NCBI GenBank assembly: GCA_017999075.1
Contig: JAGOBX010000077.1
Coordinates: 1 to 10,911 of the forward strand
Direction of reading: 5' to 3'
Source of the DNA: Candidatus Babelota bacterium
GTDB taxonomy: Bacteria > JAGOBX01
DNA: 10,911 nucleotides
The notes below the pieces were generated by a model. It saw only the letters and a program-made list of their open reading frames with translations, searched no databases and was not told the DNA's origin. This document shows, piece after piece, positions 1-7,579 of the stretch. Every line of letters starts with the position of its first letter. Within the stretch, counting starts at the first letter, position 1. Both the position numbers and the translations under genes were made by a program.

Positions 1-255
1 AATTTTTAGATTTTTTAATATCAAAAAAATATCTATTTATAATAACAAAATATAAGTTTTTCTTTATCTATATCTATTATTAAATAATTAAAAAATAAGT
101 TTACAACTTACTGTATAAAAATCAAGGGTTTTATATTTTTAAAAAAAGATTAAATTTATCTTGAAAAAAAATCAATATGAATATATATTCAATCTTCGTT
201 CTAATATATTTCCCAATTTTGTAAAAAATAAAATACATTATTTGGGTTGAAAAGT
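1..255. other. AT-rich intergenic region upstream of fliS
   Basis: I see no protein-coding gene here. The region is almost entirely A and T with many homopolymer runs. It contains a perfect 14-base palindrome, TGAATATATATTCA, at 178-191 and a weak 6-base inverted repeat at 96-110 with a three-base loop. Neither looks like a clear terminator. The region probably holds the end of whatever lies upstream plus the upstream part of the fliS control region. Nothing more specific can be supported. Confidence 0.5.
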
Positions 256-282
256 TAAACAATTATTTAAGCGGGCCGTAAA
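256..282 (+). promoter_or_regulatory. sigma-28 (FliA)-type promoter of fliS
   Basis: The sequence reads TAAA (256-259), a 15-base spacer, then GCCGTAAA (275-282). The enterobacterial flagellar sigma-28 consensus is TAAA-N15-GCCGATAA, so the -35 core and spacing match exactly and the -10 matches at 6 of 8 positions. The GC-rich GCGGGCCG stands out sharply in an otherwise A/T spacer, and the downstream gene is flagellar. The -10 ends only three bases before the fliS ATG, so the transcript would have little or no leader. The promoter assignment is inference from motif and context. Confidence 0.62.
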
Positions 283-285
283 TAA

Positions 286-753
286 ATGTCTAAAAATCCG
301 TATAACCAATATAAAAAATCATCTATACAGACTGCAAGTCAGGGCAAACTAATACTCATGATGTATGACGGAGCAATTAAATTTTTGAATTTAGCTGTTG
401 AAAATATATCTAATAAAAGATACGATATTGTAAATGTAAATATAATAAAAACTCAGGATATAATTACTGAACTTATGCTGGCATTGAATCTTGAAGTCGG
501 CGGAGATATTGCTAAAAATTTATACAGCTTATATGATTATATGAACCGCCGCCTCGTTGAAGCAAATATTAAAAAAAATTCTGAAGTAGCAAAAGAAGTA
601 TTGAAACTTTTAACAGAACTCAAAGAAGCATGGGAAATAGTTGTTAGAAAAACAAATGAAGCTCAGCAGACAAAATATATTCAAAAAACTTTTGAAAATC
701 AGGAAATTGATAGAAATGCTCCTGGTTCAGGCGGCATAAATTTTTCAGGATAA
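286..753 (+). CDS. fliS: Flagellar secretion chaperone FliS
   Basis: FliS is the cytoplasmic chaperone that binds the C-terminus of newly made flagellin, prevents premature polymerisation and delivers it to the flagellar export gate. The N-terminus is typical: NPYNQYKKSSIQTAS (residues 4-18), then KLILMMYDGAIKFL (21-34), as in the first helix of the family. The remainder is a helical bundle ending in a WEIVVRKTNEA segment. At 155 residues it is about 20-30 longer than usual FliS, because of a C-terminal tail that ends in a glycine-rich GSGGINFSG. No Shine-Dalgarno sequence precedes the ATG. A sigma-28-like promoter ends three bases upstream, so the mRNA may be leaderless. The start is supported because NPY lies close to the N-terminus in known FliS proteins. 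The family identification is firm; the role of the tail is unknown. Confidence 0.93.
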   Translation: MSKNPYNQYKKSSIQTASQGKLILMMYDGAIKFLNLAVENISNKRYDIVNVNIIKTQDIITELMLALNLEVGGDIAKNLYSLYDYMNRRLVEANIKKNSEVAKEVLKLLTELKEAWEIVVRKTNEAQQTKYIQKTFENQEIDRNAPGSGGINFSG

Positions 754-779
754 TCAACAAATAAAACAATTTTCCAAAA

Positions 780-1157
780 ATGAATCATTCCGAATATTTT
801 GAAAAAAAAAAAATTATATTGGAACAGATTTCCAATTTGTTGAAAAAAGAACTTGCCTCTATTACAATGATTGATGAATTTGAAAAATTAACTGAAAATG
901 AAAACGATTTGATAAATTCCTTAAAAAAACTGGATTTGAAATTTGATAATCATAAACTCACTGAATCTCAAAAAATAATTGTTGAAAATCTCATTGTTTC
1001 GATTTACAGTTTAAAACAGGAAATTATAAATAAATTCGAAAAAGAATTTGAAAATTTTCAAAAGAACAGTGTGTTTATACAAACAAGAAAAGATCTTGTA
1101 AACACTTATTTTCAAAAAGGTCCGGTTAATCCGCGTTTTATTGATAAGCTCAATTAG
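780..1157 (+). CDS. Small helical protein, possible FliT-like flagellar chaperone
   Basis: This 125-residue protein is highly charged, rich in Lys, Glu, Asn, Leu and Ile, and predicted by eye to be almost wholly helical or coiled-coil. It has no signal peptide, membrane segment or cysteine. A recognisable feature is its C-terminus, TRKDLVNTYF followed by a Pro/Gly turn. It lies 26 bases after fliS, and its TAG stop directly abuts the ATG of the helicase gene, so the three genes are probably one transcript. In many genomes fliS is followed by fliT, which encodes a small helical export chaperone, and the size and composition here fit that role. I cannot see a decisive FliT or FlgN signature, so the assignment rests on position and general character. 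No clear ribosome binding site precedes the ATG. Confidence 0.7.
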   Translation: MNHSEYFEKKKIILEQISNLLKKELASITMIDEFEKLTENENDLINSLKKLDLKFDNHKLTESQKIIVENLIVSIYSLKQEIINKFEKEFENFQKNSVFIQTRKDLVNTYFQKGPVNPRFIDKLN

Positions 1158-3677
1158 ATGAATATTCAAAATTATTTAAACTCTGAAGTTTGTTCTAAAA
1201 TAAAAAACAATATTGAACAGGCAGATAATAACGAAATATTTTTTTTAGGTATAACTAATTCCGATAAAATTGTAGAAAACATAAAAATTATTGCAAGAGG
1301 AAATAGTTTTTCAGTTCCTGCAATTCTAAAAGACTTATCAGCAGGGGATGTGGTGATTCACAATCATCCATCCGGTATTCTAATTCCTTCAGAAGCTGAT
1401 ATTTCTATAGCATCTCACTTGGGTCAATTTGGAGTGGCTTCCTTTATAATAAATAACACAGTCGATAATATTTATGTGGTGGTTGAACCTTTTGAAAAAG
1501 AAATTAAAAAAAAATTAAATATTTCTGAACTAAAAAAAATGTTTTCTGAAGAAGGATTATTAAGCTCATCTCTTGAATATTTTGAATACAGACCTCAACA
1601 AATTAAAATGACCGAAATCATATCTAAAGCTTTTAATGATGATAAAATAGCGTTTATAGAAGCAGGAACCGGTACTGGAAAAACTATATCTTATCTGATA
1701 CCTGCTATATACTGGGCTCTGAATAACAAAGAAAAATGTGTTATAGCGACAAATACTATAAATTTACAGGAACAGCTTGTTAATAAAGATTTGCCTATGA
1801 TTCAAAAATTACTTCCTTTAAAATTCAATTTCATTTTAGTTAAAGGCAGATCAAATTATATTTGCCTGAATAAATTTTATAAATCTTTTGGGCAGCAGGA
1901 GTTGTTTGACATTGATCAATATAAAACACAGATTGATAATATTTTTGAATGGCTTAAAGTAACAGAAGACGGTTCTAAAAGCGGATTAAATTTTATACCG
2001 GATAACAAATTATGGGAAAACATTTGTGCGGAAGCAGATAATTGTTTAAAAAATAAATGTAAATATTTCACCGAATGTTTTGTAAATAAAATTAGAAGAG
2101 AAGCTAATGCTGCTCATATATTGATAGTCAATCACCATATACTGTTGTCTGATATTGTACTTAAATTCGGGCAGAATAATTTTAAAATGAACGGCGTGCT
2201 CCCAGCTTATAAAAGAATAATATTCGATGAAGCTCATAATCTTGAAGATACAGCGACTAAACATCTCGGAATAGACATTTCCAGAATGTGGGTGACTAAA
2301 ACCCTGAACTATTTATATAACGTCTTACATGGTAAAGAAAAGGGAGTGCTTCAATTTGTCAAAAATACTATTATATTCAAAACTAAAATTAAAAACAAGG
2401 ATAAAATTTTAAATATATTCAGTCAAAAAATATTCCCATTAATTAATTTATTGAAAACAGATTCCGATATTTCGTTTGAAATTATTAAAAATTATTTTGC
2501 ACGTATATCAAATAAAAAAGAGGCTTTTAAAGGTTTTAAAATAAGAATTACAAATAAAATAATTTCAACTTCAGAATATTTTGAAAATTGTGAAATAATA
2601 ATTATTGAACTGATAAAACAATTATCCGAACTTATAAAATCAATTGATCTATTGTATAAATCATTTAAATTGGAAAGTGAAAATATTTCATCTGATTCTG
2701 ATGATATAATAAAAAATGATATTCTTGTATGTAAAAATAAAATTGAATCTATTTATCTTTCATTAACCGGTTTTATTGAGCCGATGGATAAAGACAATAC
2801 CGTACGCTGGATTGAATGCGATAATATCCAAAAAAAGGAAATCAGATTATATGCGGCGCCTATAGATATTTCTCAATTATTCTTCAATTCTATTATTATT
2901 CCTCATAAAACAGTAATATTTACATCTGCAACTTTGACTGTTAACAAAACATTTGATTTTTTTAAAAAAATTTTCGGGATTGAAATATTATCTCAAAACT
3001 CTATTTTGGAAAGCGTTCTTGATACGCCTTTCGATTATAAAAATCAGGCAATGCTTGTTATACCTTCAGATTTACCTTTCCCTGACGATTTGAATTTTAC
3101 TGATGAAACAAATACTTTTTTAAAACAGCTTTTACTGATAAATGAAAGGAGTTCCTTTGTATTGTTTACCTCATATTCTCAACTGAAAAAAACTGCTGCT
3201 AATTTAAAAAGTGAACTTGAAGATTTTGATTTTAATGTTTATATTCAGGGCGAAAAACCACGAGGGATTCTTTTAGACTCTTTTAAAAAATTCAGAAAAT
3301 CTGTTTTGTTTGCAACTGACAGTTTTTGGGAAGGGGTAGATGTACAGGGCGAAGCGCTTGAACTGGTTATTCTTTTTAAACTGCCGTTTAAGACTCCTGA
3401 CGATCCGGTACTTGAAGCTAAAAATGAAATTCTGGTTAAAGCAGGAAAAAACCCTTTTTTTGAATATCAATTACCTAAAGCAGTAATAAAATTAAAACAG
3501 GGAGTTGGAAGGTTAATCAGAACCAAAACCGATTCTGGGATTATAGTTATACTTGATAAAAGAATAAAATGCAAAAACTACGGCAAAACATTTCTGAATT
3601 CACTTCCTGAAATGAAAACAGTTTATGATTCAGTAAATAACAGTTTGACTGCAATATCTGATTTTTTTCAAATTTAA
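1158..3677 (+). CDS. dinG: DinG-family Fe-S helicase with N-terminal RadC-like JAMM domain
   Basis: This is a predicted superfamily 2 DNA helicase of the DinG/XPD class, 839 residues long. Residues 1-115 form a RadC-like JAMM (MPN+) domain: Glu26 in NEIFFLG, then H68-N-H70-P-S-G, Ser78 and Asp81. These give the complete E...HxHx7Sx2D metal site. The helicase begins near 140, with YRPQQIKM (144-151), Walker A AGTGTGKT (169-176), DEAH (357-360), SATLT (589-593), SFWEGVD (722-728) and motif VI QGVGRLIR (781-788). Cys236, Cys296, Cys301 and Cys307 match the DinG 4Fe-4S pattern (C...C-x4-C-x5-C). DinG enzymes unwind 5'-tailed duplexes, D-loops and R-loops. Bacillus-type DinG carries an N-terminal DnaQ-like exonuclease instead, so the JAMM domain is the odd feature. 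The gene starts directly after the stop of the preceding gene, without a visible ribosome binding site, suggesting translational coupling. Its stop overlaps the convergent gene's stop. Confidence 0.9.
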   Translation: MNIQNYLNSEVCSKIKNNIEQADNNEIFFLGITNSDKIVENIKIIARGNSFSVPAILKDLSAGDVVIHNHPSGILIPSEADISIASHLGQFGVASFIINNTVDNIYVVVEPFEKEIKKKLNISELKKMFSEEGLLSSSLEYFEYRPQQIKMTEIISKAFNDDKIAFIEAGTGTGKTISYLIPAIYWALNNKEKCVIATNTINLQEQLVNKDLPMIQKLLPLKFNFILVKGRSNYICLNKFYKSFGQQELFDIDQYKTQIDNIFEWLKVTEDGSKSGLNFIPDNKLWENICAEADNCLKNKCKYFTECFVNKIRREANAAHILIVNHHILLSDIVLKFGQNNFKMNGVLPAYKRIIFDEAHNLEDTATKHLGIDISRMWVTKTLNYLYNVLHGKEKGVLQFVKNTIIFKTKIKNKDKILNIFSQKIFPLINLLKTDSDISFEIIKNYFARISNKKEAFKGFKIRITNKIISTSEYFENCEIIIIELIKQLSELIKSIDLLYKSFKLESENISSDSDDIIKNDILVCKNKIESIYLSLTGFIEPMDKDNTVRWIECDNIQKKEIRLYAAPIDISQLFFNSIIIPHKTVIFTSATLTVNKTFDFFKKIFGIEILSQNSILESVLDTPFDYKNQAMLVIPSDLPFPDDLNFTDETNTFLKQLLLINERSSFVLFTSYSQLKKTAANLKSELEDFDFNVYIQGEKPRGILLDSFKKFRKSVLFATDSFWEGVDVQGEALELVILFKLPFKTPDDPVLEAKNEILVKAGKNPFFEYQLPKAVIKLKQGVGRLIRTKTDSGIIVILDKRIKCKNYGKTFLNSLPEMKTVYDSVNNSLTAISDFFQI

Positions 3678-5020
3678 TGCGGATTATTTGGTTGGAAATT
3701 AGCTATTGAGTACTGAATTACCGCTTCATTAATACTCATAGATTCTATTCTCGTTCCGGTAGATTTTAATCCATTTTTCAAAAATGAAAGTTTGTCTGAT
3801 AATACTTTCTTGGGCTGCATTTTTATAGCGCTCATCTGTGTATGCGGTTTCGGAATTACAGGATTTAACGAAACAATTAAATTAAAAGGACGTCCGCTGA
3901 TACAAGTATAATTTTTGATAGCAGTAACTAATTTTATTATTCCTTCCAAATCAGATTTTTCTTCCTGTTCAAAACCATATAAAAAATAAAGTTTTATACG
4001 TGTTATTCCGTAAGATGCAGCATATCTTACTATTGTGTATAATTTATCAAAATCAATCTTTTTCCCTATGATTTTCTGCATTTTTTCCGAACCTACTTCA
4101 GGAGCTAATGTTAAGGTCTGCTGATTTGTTTTCGATATAAATTCAAGCATTTTTTCATTAATATCAGAAATATTCAAAGAAGAAAATGAAAACATAATAC
4201 CCTTATCAATAAAATTTTTTAACATTTCTTCTATATCTGGATACAGTAATACAGCCGATCCTATCAATCCAACCTTTTTTATATTGTTTGAAATTAACAT
4301 ATTTACTATCGAATCGAATAACTCTCTGTTTATAAACCGTAATTTACCTCGTGTTGAACCTGTGCTGCAAAATGAACATTTGTAAGGACATCCTCTGCAA
4401 AGTTCTATAAGATATGTTGATGGAAATTGACTTGATTCAGATATTATTGAAGAATATGCTTTTATTTTTTCTGAAATATTTGGGGCATTTACTTTTAAGT
4501 GGGGGGTAAATATAAAATCATACTCTTCCATTATTGTTTTGATCGGTGTTCCTGATTTTACAGAATCAAGAATACTAATAAATTTTTCAGCTATACTCTC
4601 AAAATCTCCCATAACAACTATATCAGAAAATTCTTGCAAAACATAAGGATTTATAAAAGTCATTGCGCCACCTGAAATTATCACAGGTCTTTTTCTTATA
4701 TTTTCCCTTCTGTCCAACGGATATAATTTTAATTTTTTCAATAAATCAGTTATCTTGAAAAAATCAAGTTCATACGAACTTGTAAAACCGATAAAATCAA
4801 AATCAGTTAAAAAACGCCCTGTTTCAAAACTAAAAAATTTTGAATCACTGGAATCTATATAATATCGTTCACAATTAACTGATTGCGATTCGTTCAGTAT
4901 CCTGAATACAGTCTGATGACCTAAATTGGCAATTCCGAATTTGTAAGATTCTGGAAAAATTAATACTATATTGATTTTTTTTCCAAAATGAGAAAAGTTG
5001 CATAATAATTTTTCATTCAT
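3674..5020 (-). CDS. Radical SAM protein with N-terminal B12-binding-like domain
   Basis: The protein is 448 residues from the ATG at 5020; an in-frame TTG at 5029 would add three. Numbering here is from the ATG. The N-terminal 190 residues resemble the Rossmann-like cobalamin-binding domain of class B radical SAM enzymes (INIVLIFPESYKFGIANLG, then GFTSSYELDF and VIISGGAMTFINP), but the B12-ligand motif DxHxxG is absent. The radical SAM core starts at LCRGCPYKCSFC (about 207-218), whose CxxxCxxC binds the 4Fe-4S cluster that cleaves S-adenosylmethionine. Later segments LTLAPEVGSEKM and LNPVIPKPHTQM are typical of B12-type radical SAM proteins of unknown substrate. The gene is last in an operon with the response regulator and the RnfD-like protein; its ATG lies inside the end of the RnfD gene, overlapping by 8 bases. 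The class is secure, but the substrate cannot be inferred. Confidence 0.85.
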   Translation of the reverse strand: MNEKLLCNFSHFGKKINIVLIFPESYKFGIANLGHQTVFRILNESQSVNCERYYIDSSDSKFFSFETGRFLTDFDFIGFTSSYELDFFKITDLLKKLKLYPLDRRENIRKRPVIISGGAMTFINPYVLQEFSDIVVMGDFESIAEKFISILDSVKSGTPIKTIMEEYDFIFTPHLKVNAPNISEKIKAYSSIISESSQFPSTYLIELCRGCPYKCSFCSTGSTRGKLRFINRELFDSIVNMLISNNIKKVGLIGSAVLLYPDIEEMLKNFIDKGIMFSFSSLNISDINEKMLEFISKTNQQTLTLAPEVGSEKMQKIIGKKIDFDKLYTIVRYAASYGITRIKLYFLYGFEQEEKSDLEGIIKLVTAIKNYTCISGRPFNLIVSLNPVIPKPHTQMSAIKMQPKKVLSDKLSFLKNGLKSTGTRIESMSINEAVIQYSIANFQPNNPH

Positions 5021-5987
5021 CTGATGCAACAGTGGTAATTGACTTATTTTTATAAAATTTGTTTTCGATAATAAAAAATATTACCGGCAAAAAAATTAAA
5101 ATATATCCTGCACCGCATTTTAATTTAAAACTTAATTGAAGAGTTGAACTCAAAACACCAAAAATTATTCCATAAAATAGTTTTAATTTTTTGGAGGAGG
5201 GGAGAGAAAAACCATCGTCAAGTATAAATGTTAAAATAAAAATAAACGGACCTAATATAATAAAATTTTTTATATTGTTCAACCAATTCATATTTATTAT
5301 ATATCCTGAGTTTACAAAAAAATATATAGCAGGAGGAATAATATAACCGGCAACAGATGTAAAAATTATTCTGTATGAAATGGCTCTCAATGCAATTTGA
5401 AGAAATAATCCTATAAAAATCGCCATAATAAAAATTTCAGCAGGAGTTCCTAATGATAACCCGAGAAAAATACGGCTCCATTCAAAATCTTTACCGTATA
5501 AAAAATAATTTGCTACAGGCGTTGCTCCAGTAACTAAATCAGGATTGAAGTTCGAATAATTTTTTAACAGTAAAGATGGTTCTGGCAAAATATAATTTTG
5601 TTTATAAATAAAAAAAATATACGCCCAACCCATTATTAATGGATTTAAAAAATTTTTTCCGTTTTTTTTAAGAAAAACATAAAATGAACTGAATATGAAA
5701 CTTCCTGTAACTGCTCCAGCTATAGGCATATGGGCAGGCATTAGTAAAGGAAAAATTATTATCATATAAACAAACAATAAATCCATGTTTTTATAAAAAA
5801 TTTTGTTGCCTGTAAAAAGTTCTAACAAGCTGTATAAAATAATAGAAGTAGTGACAGAAACTGCCCATAAAATTAAAAATTGGCTTTGAAAAAAAATCAT
5901 TGCTGATGAAATTAAAGGAAGTGTCGATAATATTTTGGTATTATTGACTCCTTCTGATTTTAATAAGCTATATAATTCTTTTTTCAT
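5013..5987 (-). CDS. Isolated RnfD/NqrB-family membrane protein
   Basis: This is a 324-residue polytopic membrane protein with about eight to ten hydrophobic segments. It matches the RnfD/NqrB family at several points: PAHMPIAGAVTGSFIF (84-99), NFLNPLIMGWAY (112-123), the TGATP motif (153-157), whose Thr156 is in the position that carries covalent FMN, SLGTPAEIFIMAIFIG (178-193), and DDGFSLPSSKKLKLFYGIIFG (257-277), corresponding to the RnfD TD-P-SP segment. RnfD and NqrB are FMN-carrying subunits of ion-pumping NADH:ferredoxin or NADH:quinone oxidoreductases. No RnfA, B, C, E or G gene is near. The gene starts 3 bases after the response regulator's stop and overlaps the radical SAM gene by 8 bases, so it is firmly operonic with both. 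It may serve a local transmembrane flavin electron-transfer role or work with subunits encoded elsewhere. The family is well supported; the function is open. Confidence 0.83.
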   Translation of the reverse strand: MKKELYSLLKSEGVNNTKILSTLPLISSAMIFFQSQFLILWAVSVTTSIILYSLLELFTGNKIFYKNMDLLFVYMIIIFPLLMPAHMPIAGAVTGSFIFSSFYVFLKKNGKNFLNPLIMGWAYIFFIYKQNYILPEPSLLLKNYSNFNPDLVTGATPVANYFLYGKDFEWSRIFLGLSLGTPAEIFIMAIFIGLFLQIALRAISYRIIFTSVAGYIIPPAIYFFVNSGYIINMNWLNNIKNFIILGPFIFILTFILDDGFSLPSSKKLKLFYGIIFGVLSSTLQLSFKLKCGAGYILIFLPVIFFIIENKFYKNKSITTVASDE

Positions 5988-5990
5988 TTA

Positions 5991-7382
5991 TTATATATCC
6001 GACTTTTGTTTGAACAATCTTTTTAATTTATTAATCTTATACTGAAGCGCCTGACGCGATAACCCTAATTCTTTTGCGCACTGACTTTTATTATAATTGT
6101 TCTTTATTAAAATATCTTCTACTATTGATGCTTCTATAGAATCTATTTTCAGTTCGTATTTACTGCTTGAATCATTGAATTTATAATCTTCTATATTAAA
6201 ATTTACAGATGATTTTAATAACTCCGGCAAAGATTGCAAATGAATTTTATCTCCTTCCTCAACAAGCATGCAATGTTCTATTATATTTTGAAGTTCGCGT
6301 ATATTGCCAGGCCAATTATATTTGTTGAATAAATCCATAACACTATCTTCTGTATCTTTAATCTGTTTGTTAAATTTCCTGTTGAATTTATCAATAAAAT
6401 GATGCACTAACTGATTTATGTCGCTCTTGCGTTCACGAAGCGGTGGAAGATTTATTAAAAAAACTGCGAGGCGGTAATACAAATCTTTTCTAAATAAACT
6501 TTTTTCTATCATTTGATGCAAATCCCTGTTCGTCGCCGCAATAATTCTGACATCTGTTTTTATTTCCGCAGAACCGCCAACCCTTAAAAATGAATTGCCT
6601 TCTACTACTCTTAATATTTTTACCTGCAAATCAAGCGATAACTCACCTATTTCATCTAAAAATAAAGTCCCTCCGTCAGCTATTTCAAAATATCCAGCTT
6701 TTGATTTAACTGCTCCTGTAAACGCTCCTTTTACATACCCGAACAATTCACTTTCAAGCAAGTTTACAGGAATTGCGCCGCAGTTTACTGTAAGAAAATT
6801 TTTATCTTTCCTCAAACTATGTTCATGAATTGCTTTAGCAACCAATTCTTTACCTGTACCGCTCTCTCCTGTTATTAATACAGTCGAAGTAGTTGGCGCA
6901 ACTTTTACAATCAGATCTTGTATTTCCTTTATTTTTCGGTCAGTTCCTATAATATTTTCAAAACCAGCCATCGCCTTAATATGTTCTTTCAATAAAACAT
7001 TTTCAACTAACAGTTTTCTCTGGGAAATTGCTTTCTCAATAATTAATTTTATAGCATCGCTTTTTACAGGTTTTGCTATAAAATCAAATGCACCGTTTTT
7101 TAAAGCTTCTCTTGCAGTCTGCCACGATGAGTATGCTGTTATAATTACTACAGGAATATACGGATAATTTTTAACTATAAAATCAAGTATTTCAAATCCA
7201 CTCATATCAGGCAAATTAATGTCGCAGAGAATAACATCAATTTCAACAGACTCGCATAATTTTATTGTTTCTTTTCCTGATGAAGCAAAAATTGTTTTAT
7301 AATCGGTTTCATCTGAAAGTAGTATCTTAAGATTTTCCTGAACACTTTTTTCATCATCTACAATCAGTACATTGTATTTCAT
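5991..7382 (-). CDS. Sigma-54-dependent response regulator, NtrC family
   Basis: The protein is 463 residues with the complete three-domain layout of an NtrC-type activator. The receiver domain (1-120) has acidic pocket Asp9-Asp10, phosphoacceptor Asp54 (ILCDINLPDMSG), Thr82 and Lys104. The AAA+ domain (about 142-370) has Walker A GESGTGKE (172-179), the sigma-54-contacting GAFTGA loop (219-224), Walker B LFLDEI (240-245) and the RERKSDI and WPGNIREL segments. The C-terminal Fis-type helix-turn-helix is at about 431-452 (NKSQCAKELGLSRQALQYKI). It should activate sigma-54 promoters after phosphorylation by a histidine kinase. No kinase is encoded in the window and the target genes are unknown. 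It heads the operon with the RnfD-like and radical SAM genes, which may be its targets or only its co-transcribed partners. No clear ribosome binding site precedes the ATG. Confidence 0.95.
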   Translation of the reverse strand: MKYNVLIVDDEKSVQENLKILLSDETDYKTIFASSGKETIKLCESVEIDVILCDINLPDMSGFEILDFIVKNYPYIPVVIITAYSSWQTAREALKNGAFDFIAKPVKSDAIKLIIEKAISQRKLLVENVLLKEHIKAMAGFENIIGTDRKIKEIQDLIVKVAPTTSTVLITGESGTGKELVAKAIHEHSLRKDKNFLTVNCGAIPVNLLESELFGYVKGAFTGAVKSKAGYFEIADGGTLFLDEIGELSLDLQVKILRVVEGNSFLRVGGSAEIKTDVRIIAATNRDLHQMIEKSLFRKDLYYRLAVFLINLPPLRERKSDINQLVHHFIDKFNRKFNKQIKDTEDSVMDLFNKYNWPGNIRELQNIIEHCMLVEEGDKIHLQSLPELLKSSVNFNIEDYKFNDSSSKYELKIDSIEASIVEDILIKNNYNKSQCAKELGLSRQALQYKINKLKRLFKQKSDI

Positions 7383-7579
7383 ATTTCAATTCTATATTTA
7401 TTATATTAGATTATGTTACAAAATTAAAATTATTCTGATTTTCTAAAAAATAATCTGGATTTTTAAGTTTTAATTATTAAATTTAAATATATAATATGAT
7501 ACTGTGATAAGTCAAGGAAACTTTTTTGATTTTTCGAAAAATAATAACAAACCTGATTTGATGCATAACTGAATTATTG
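7383..7579. other. Intergenic region between the PQ-loop/CDF-like gene and the response regulator
   Basis: This 197-base AT-rich gap separates two minus-strand transcription blocks. It holds the sigma-70-like promoter noted above. I found no strong hairpin followed by a T-run on the minus strand, so no convincing terminator for the upstream gene is visible, and read-through into the response regulator operon is possible. No sigma-54 -24/-12 site (GG...GC) stands out. Confidence 0.5.
7486..7515 (-). promoter_or_regulatory. Sigma-70-type promoter for the response regulator operon
   Basis: Read on the minus strand, TTGACT (7515-7510) is followed after 18 bases by TATATT (7491-7486), or after 16 bases by TATATA (7493-7488). 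The -35 matches the consensus at five of six positions. The predicted start would leave a leader of about 95-100 bases before the ATG at 7382. A second TATAAT, at 7405-7400, has no good -35 element. AT-rich DNA yields many chance -10 matches, so the TTGACT is the main support. Confidence 0.45.

Noticed and set aside
178-191. TGAATATATATTCA, a perfect 14-base palindrome upstream of fliS, as an operator.
   Set aside because: Mostly alternating A and T in very AT-rich DNA; no second copy and no known operator match.
212-246. CCCAA...TTGGG as a hairpin near the fliS promoter.
   Set aside because: Only five base pairs with a 25-base loop, too weak to support.
5021-5029. TTG at 5029 as the start of the radical SAM gene.
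   Set aside because: The ATG three codons downstream is a stronger start and gives a usual short overlap (8 bases) with the upstream stop.
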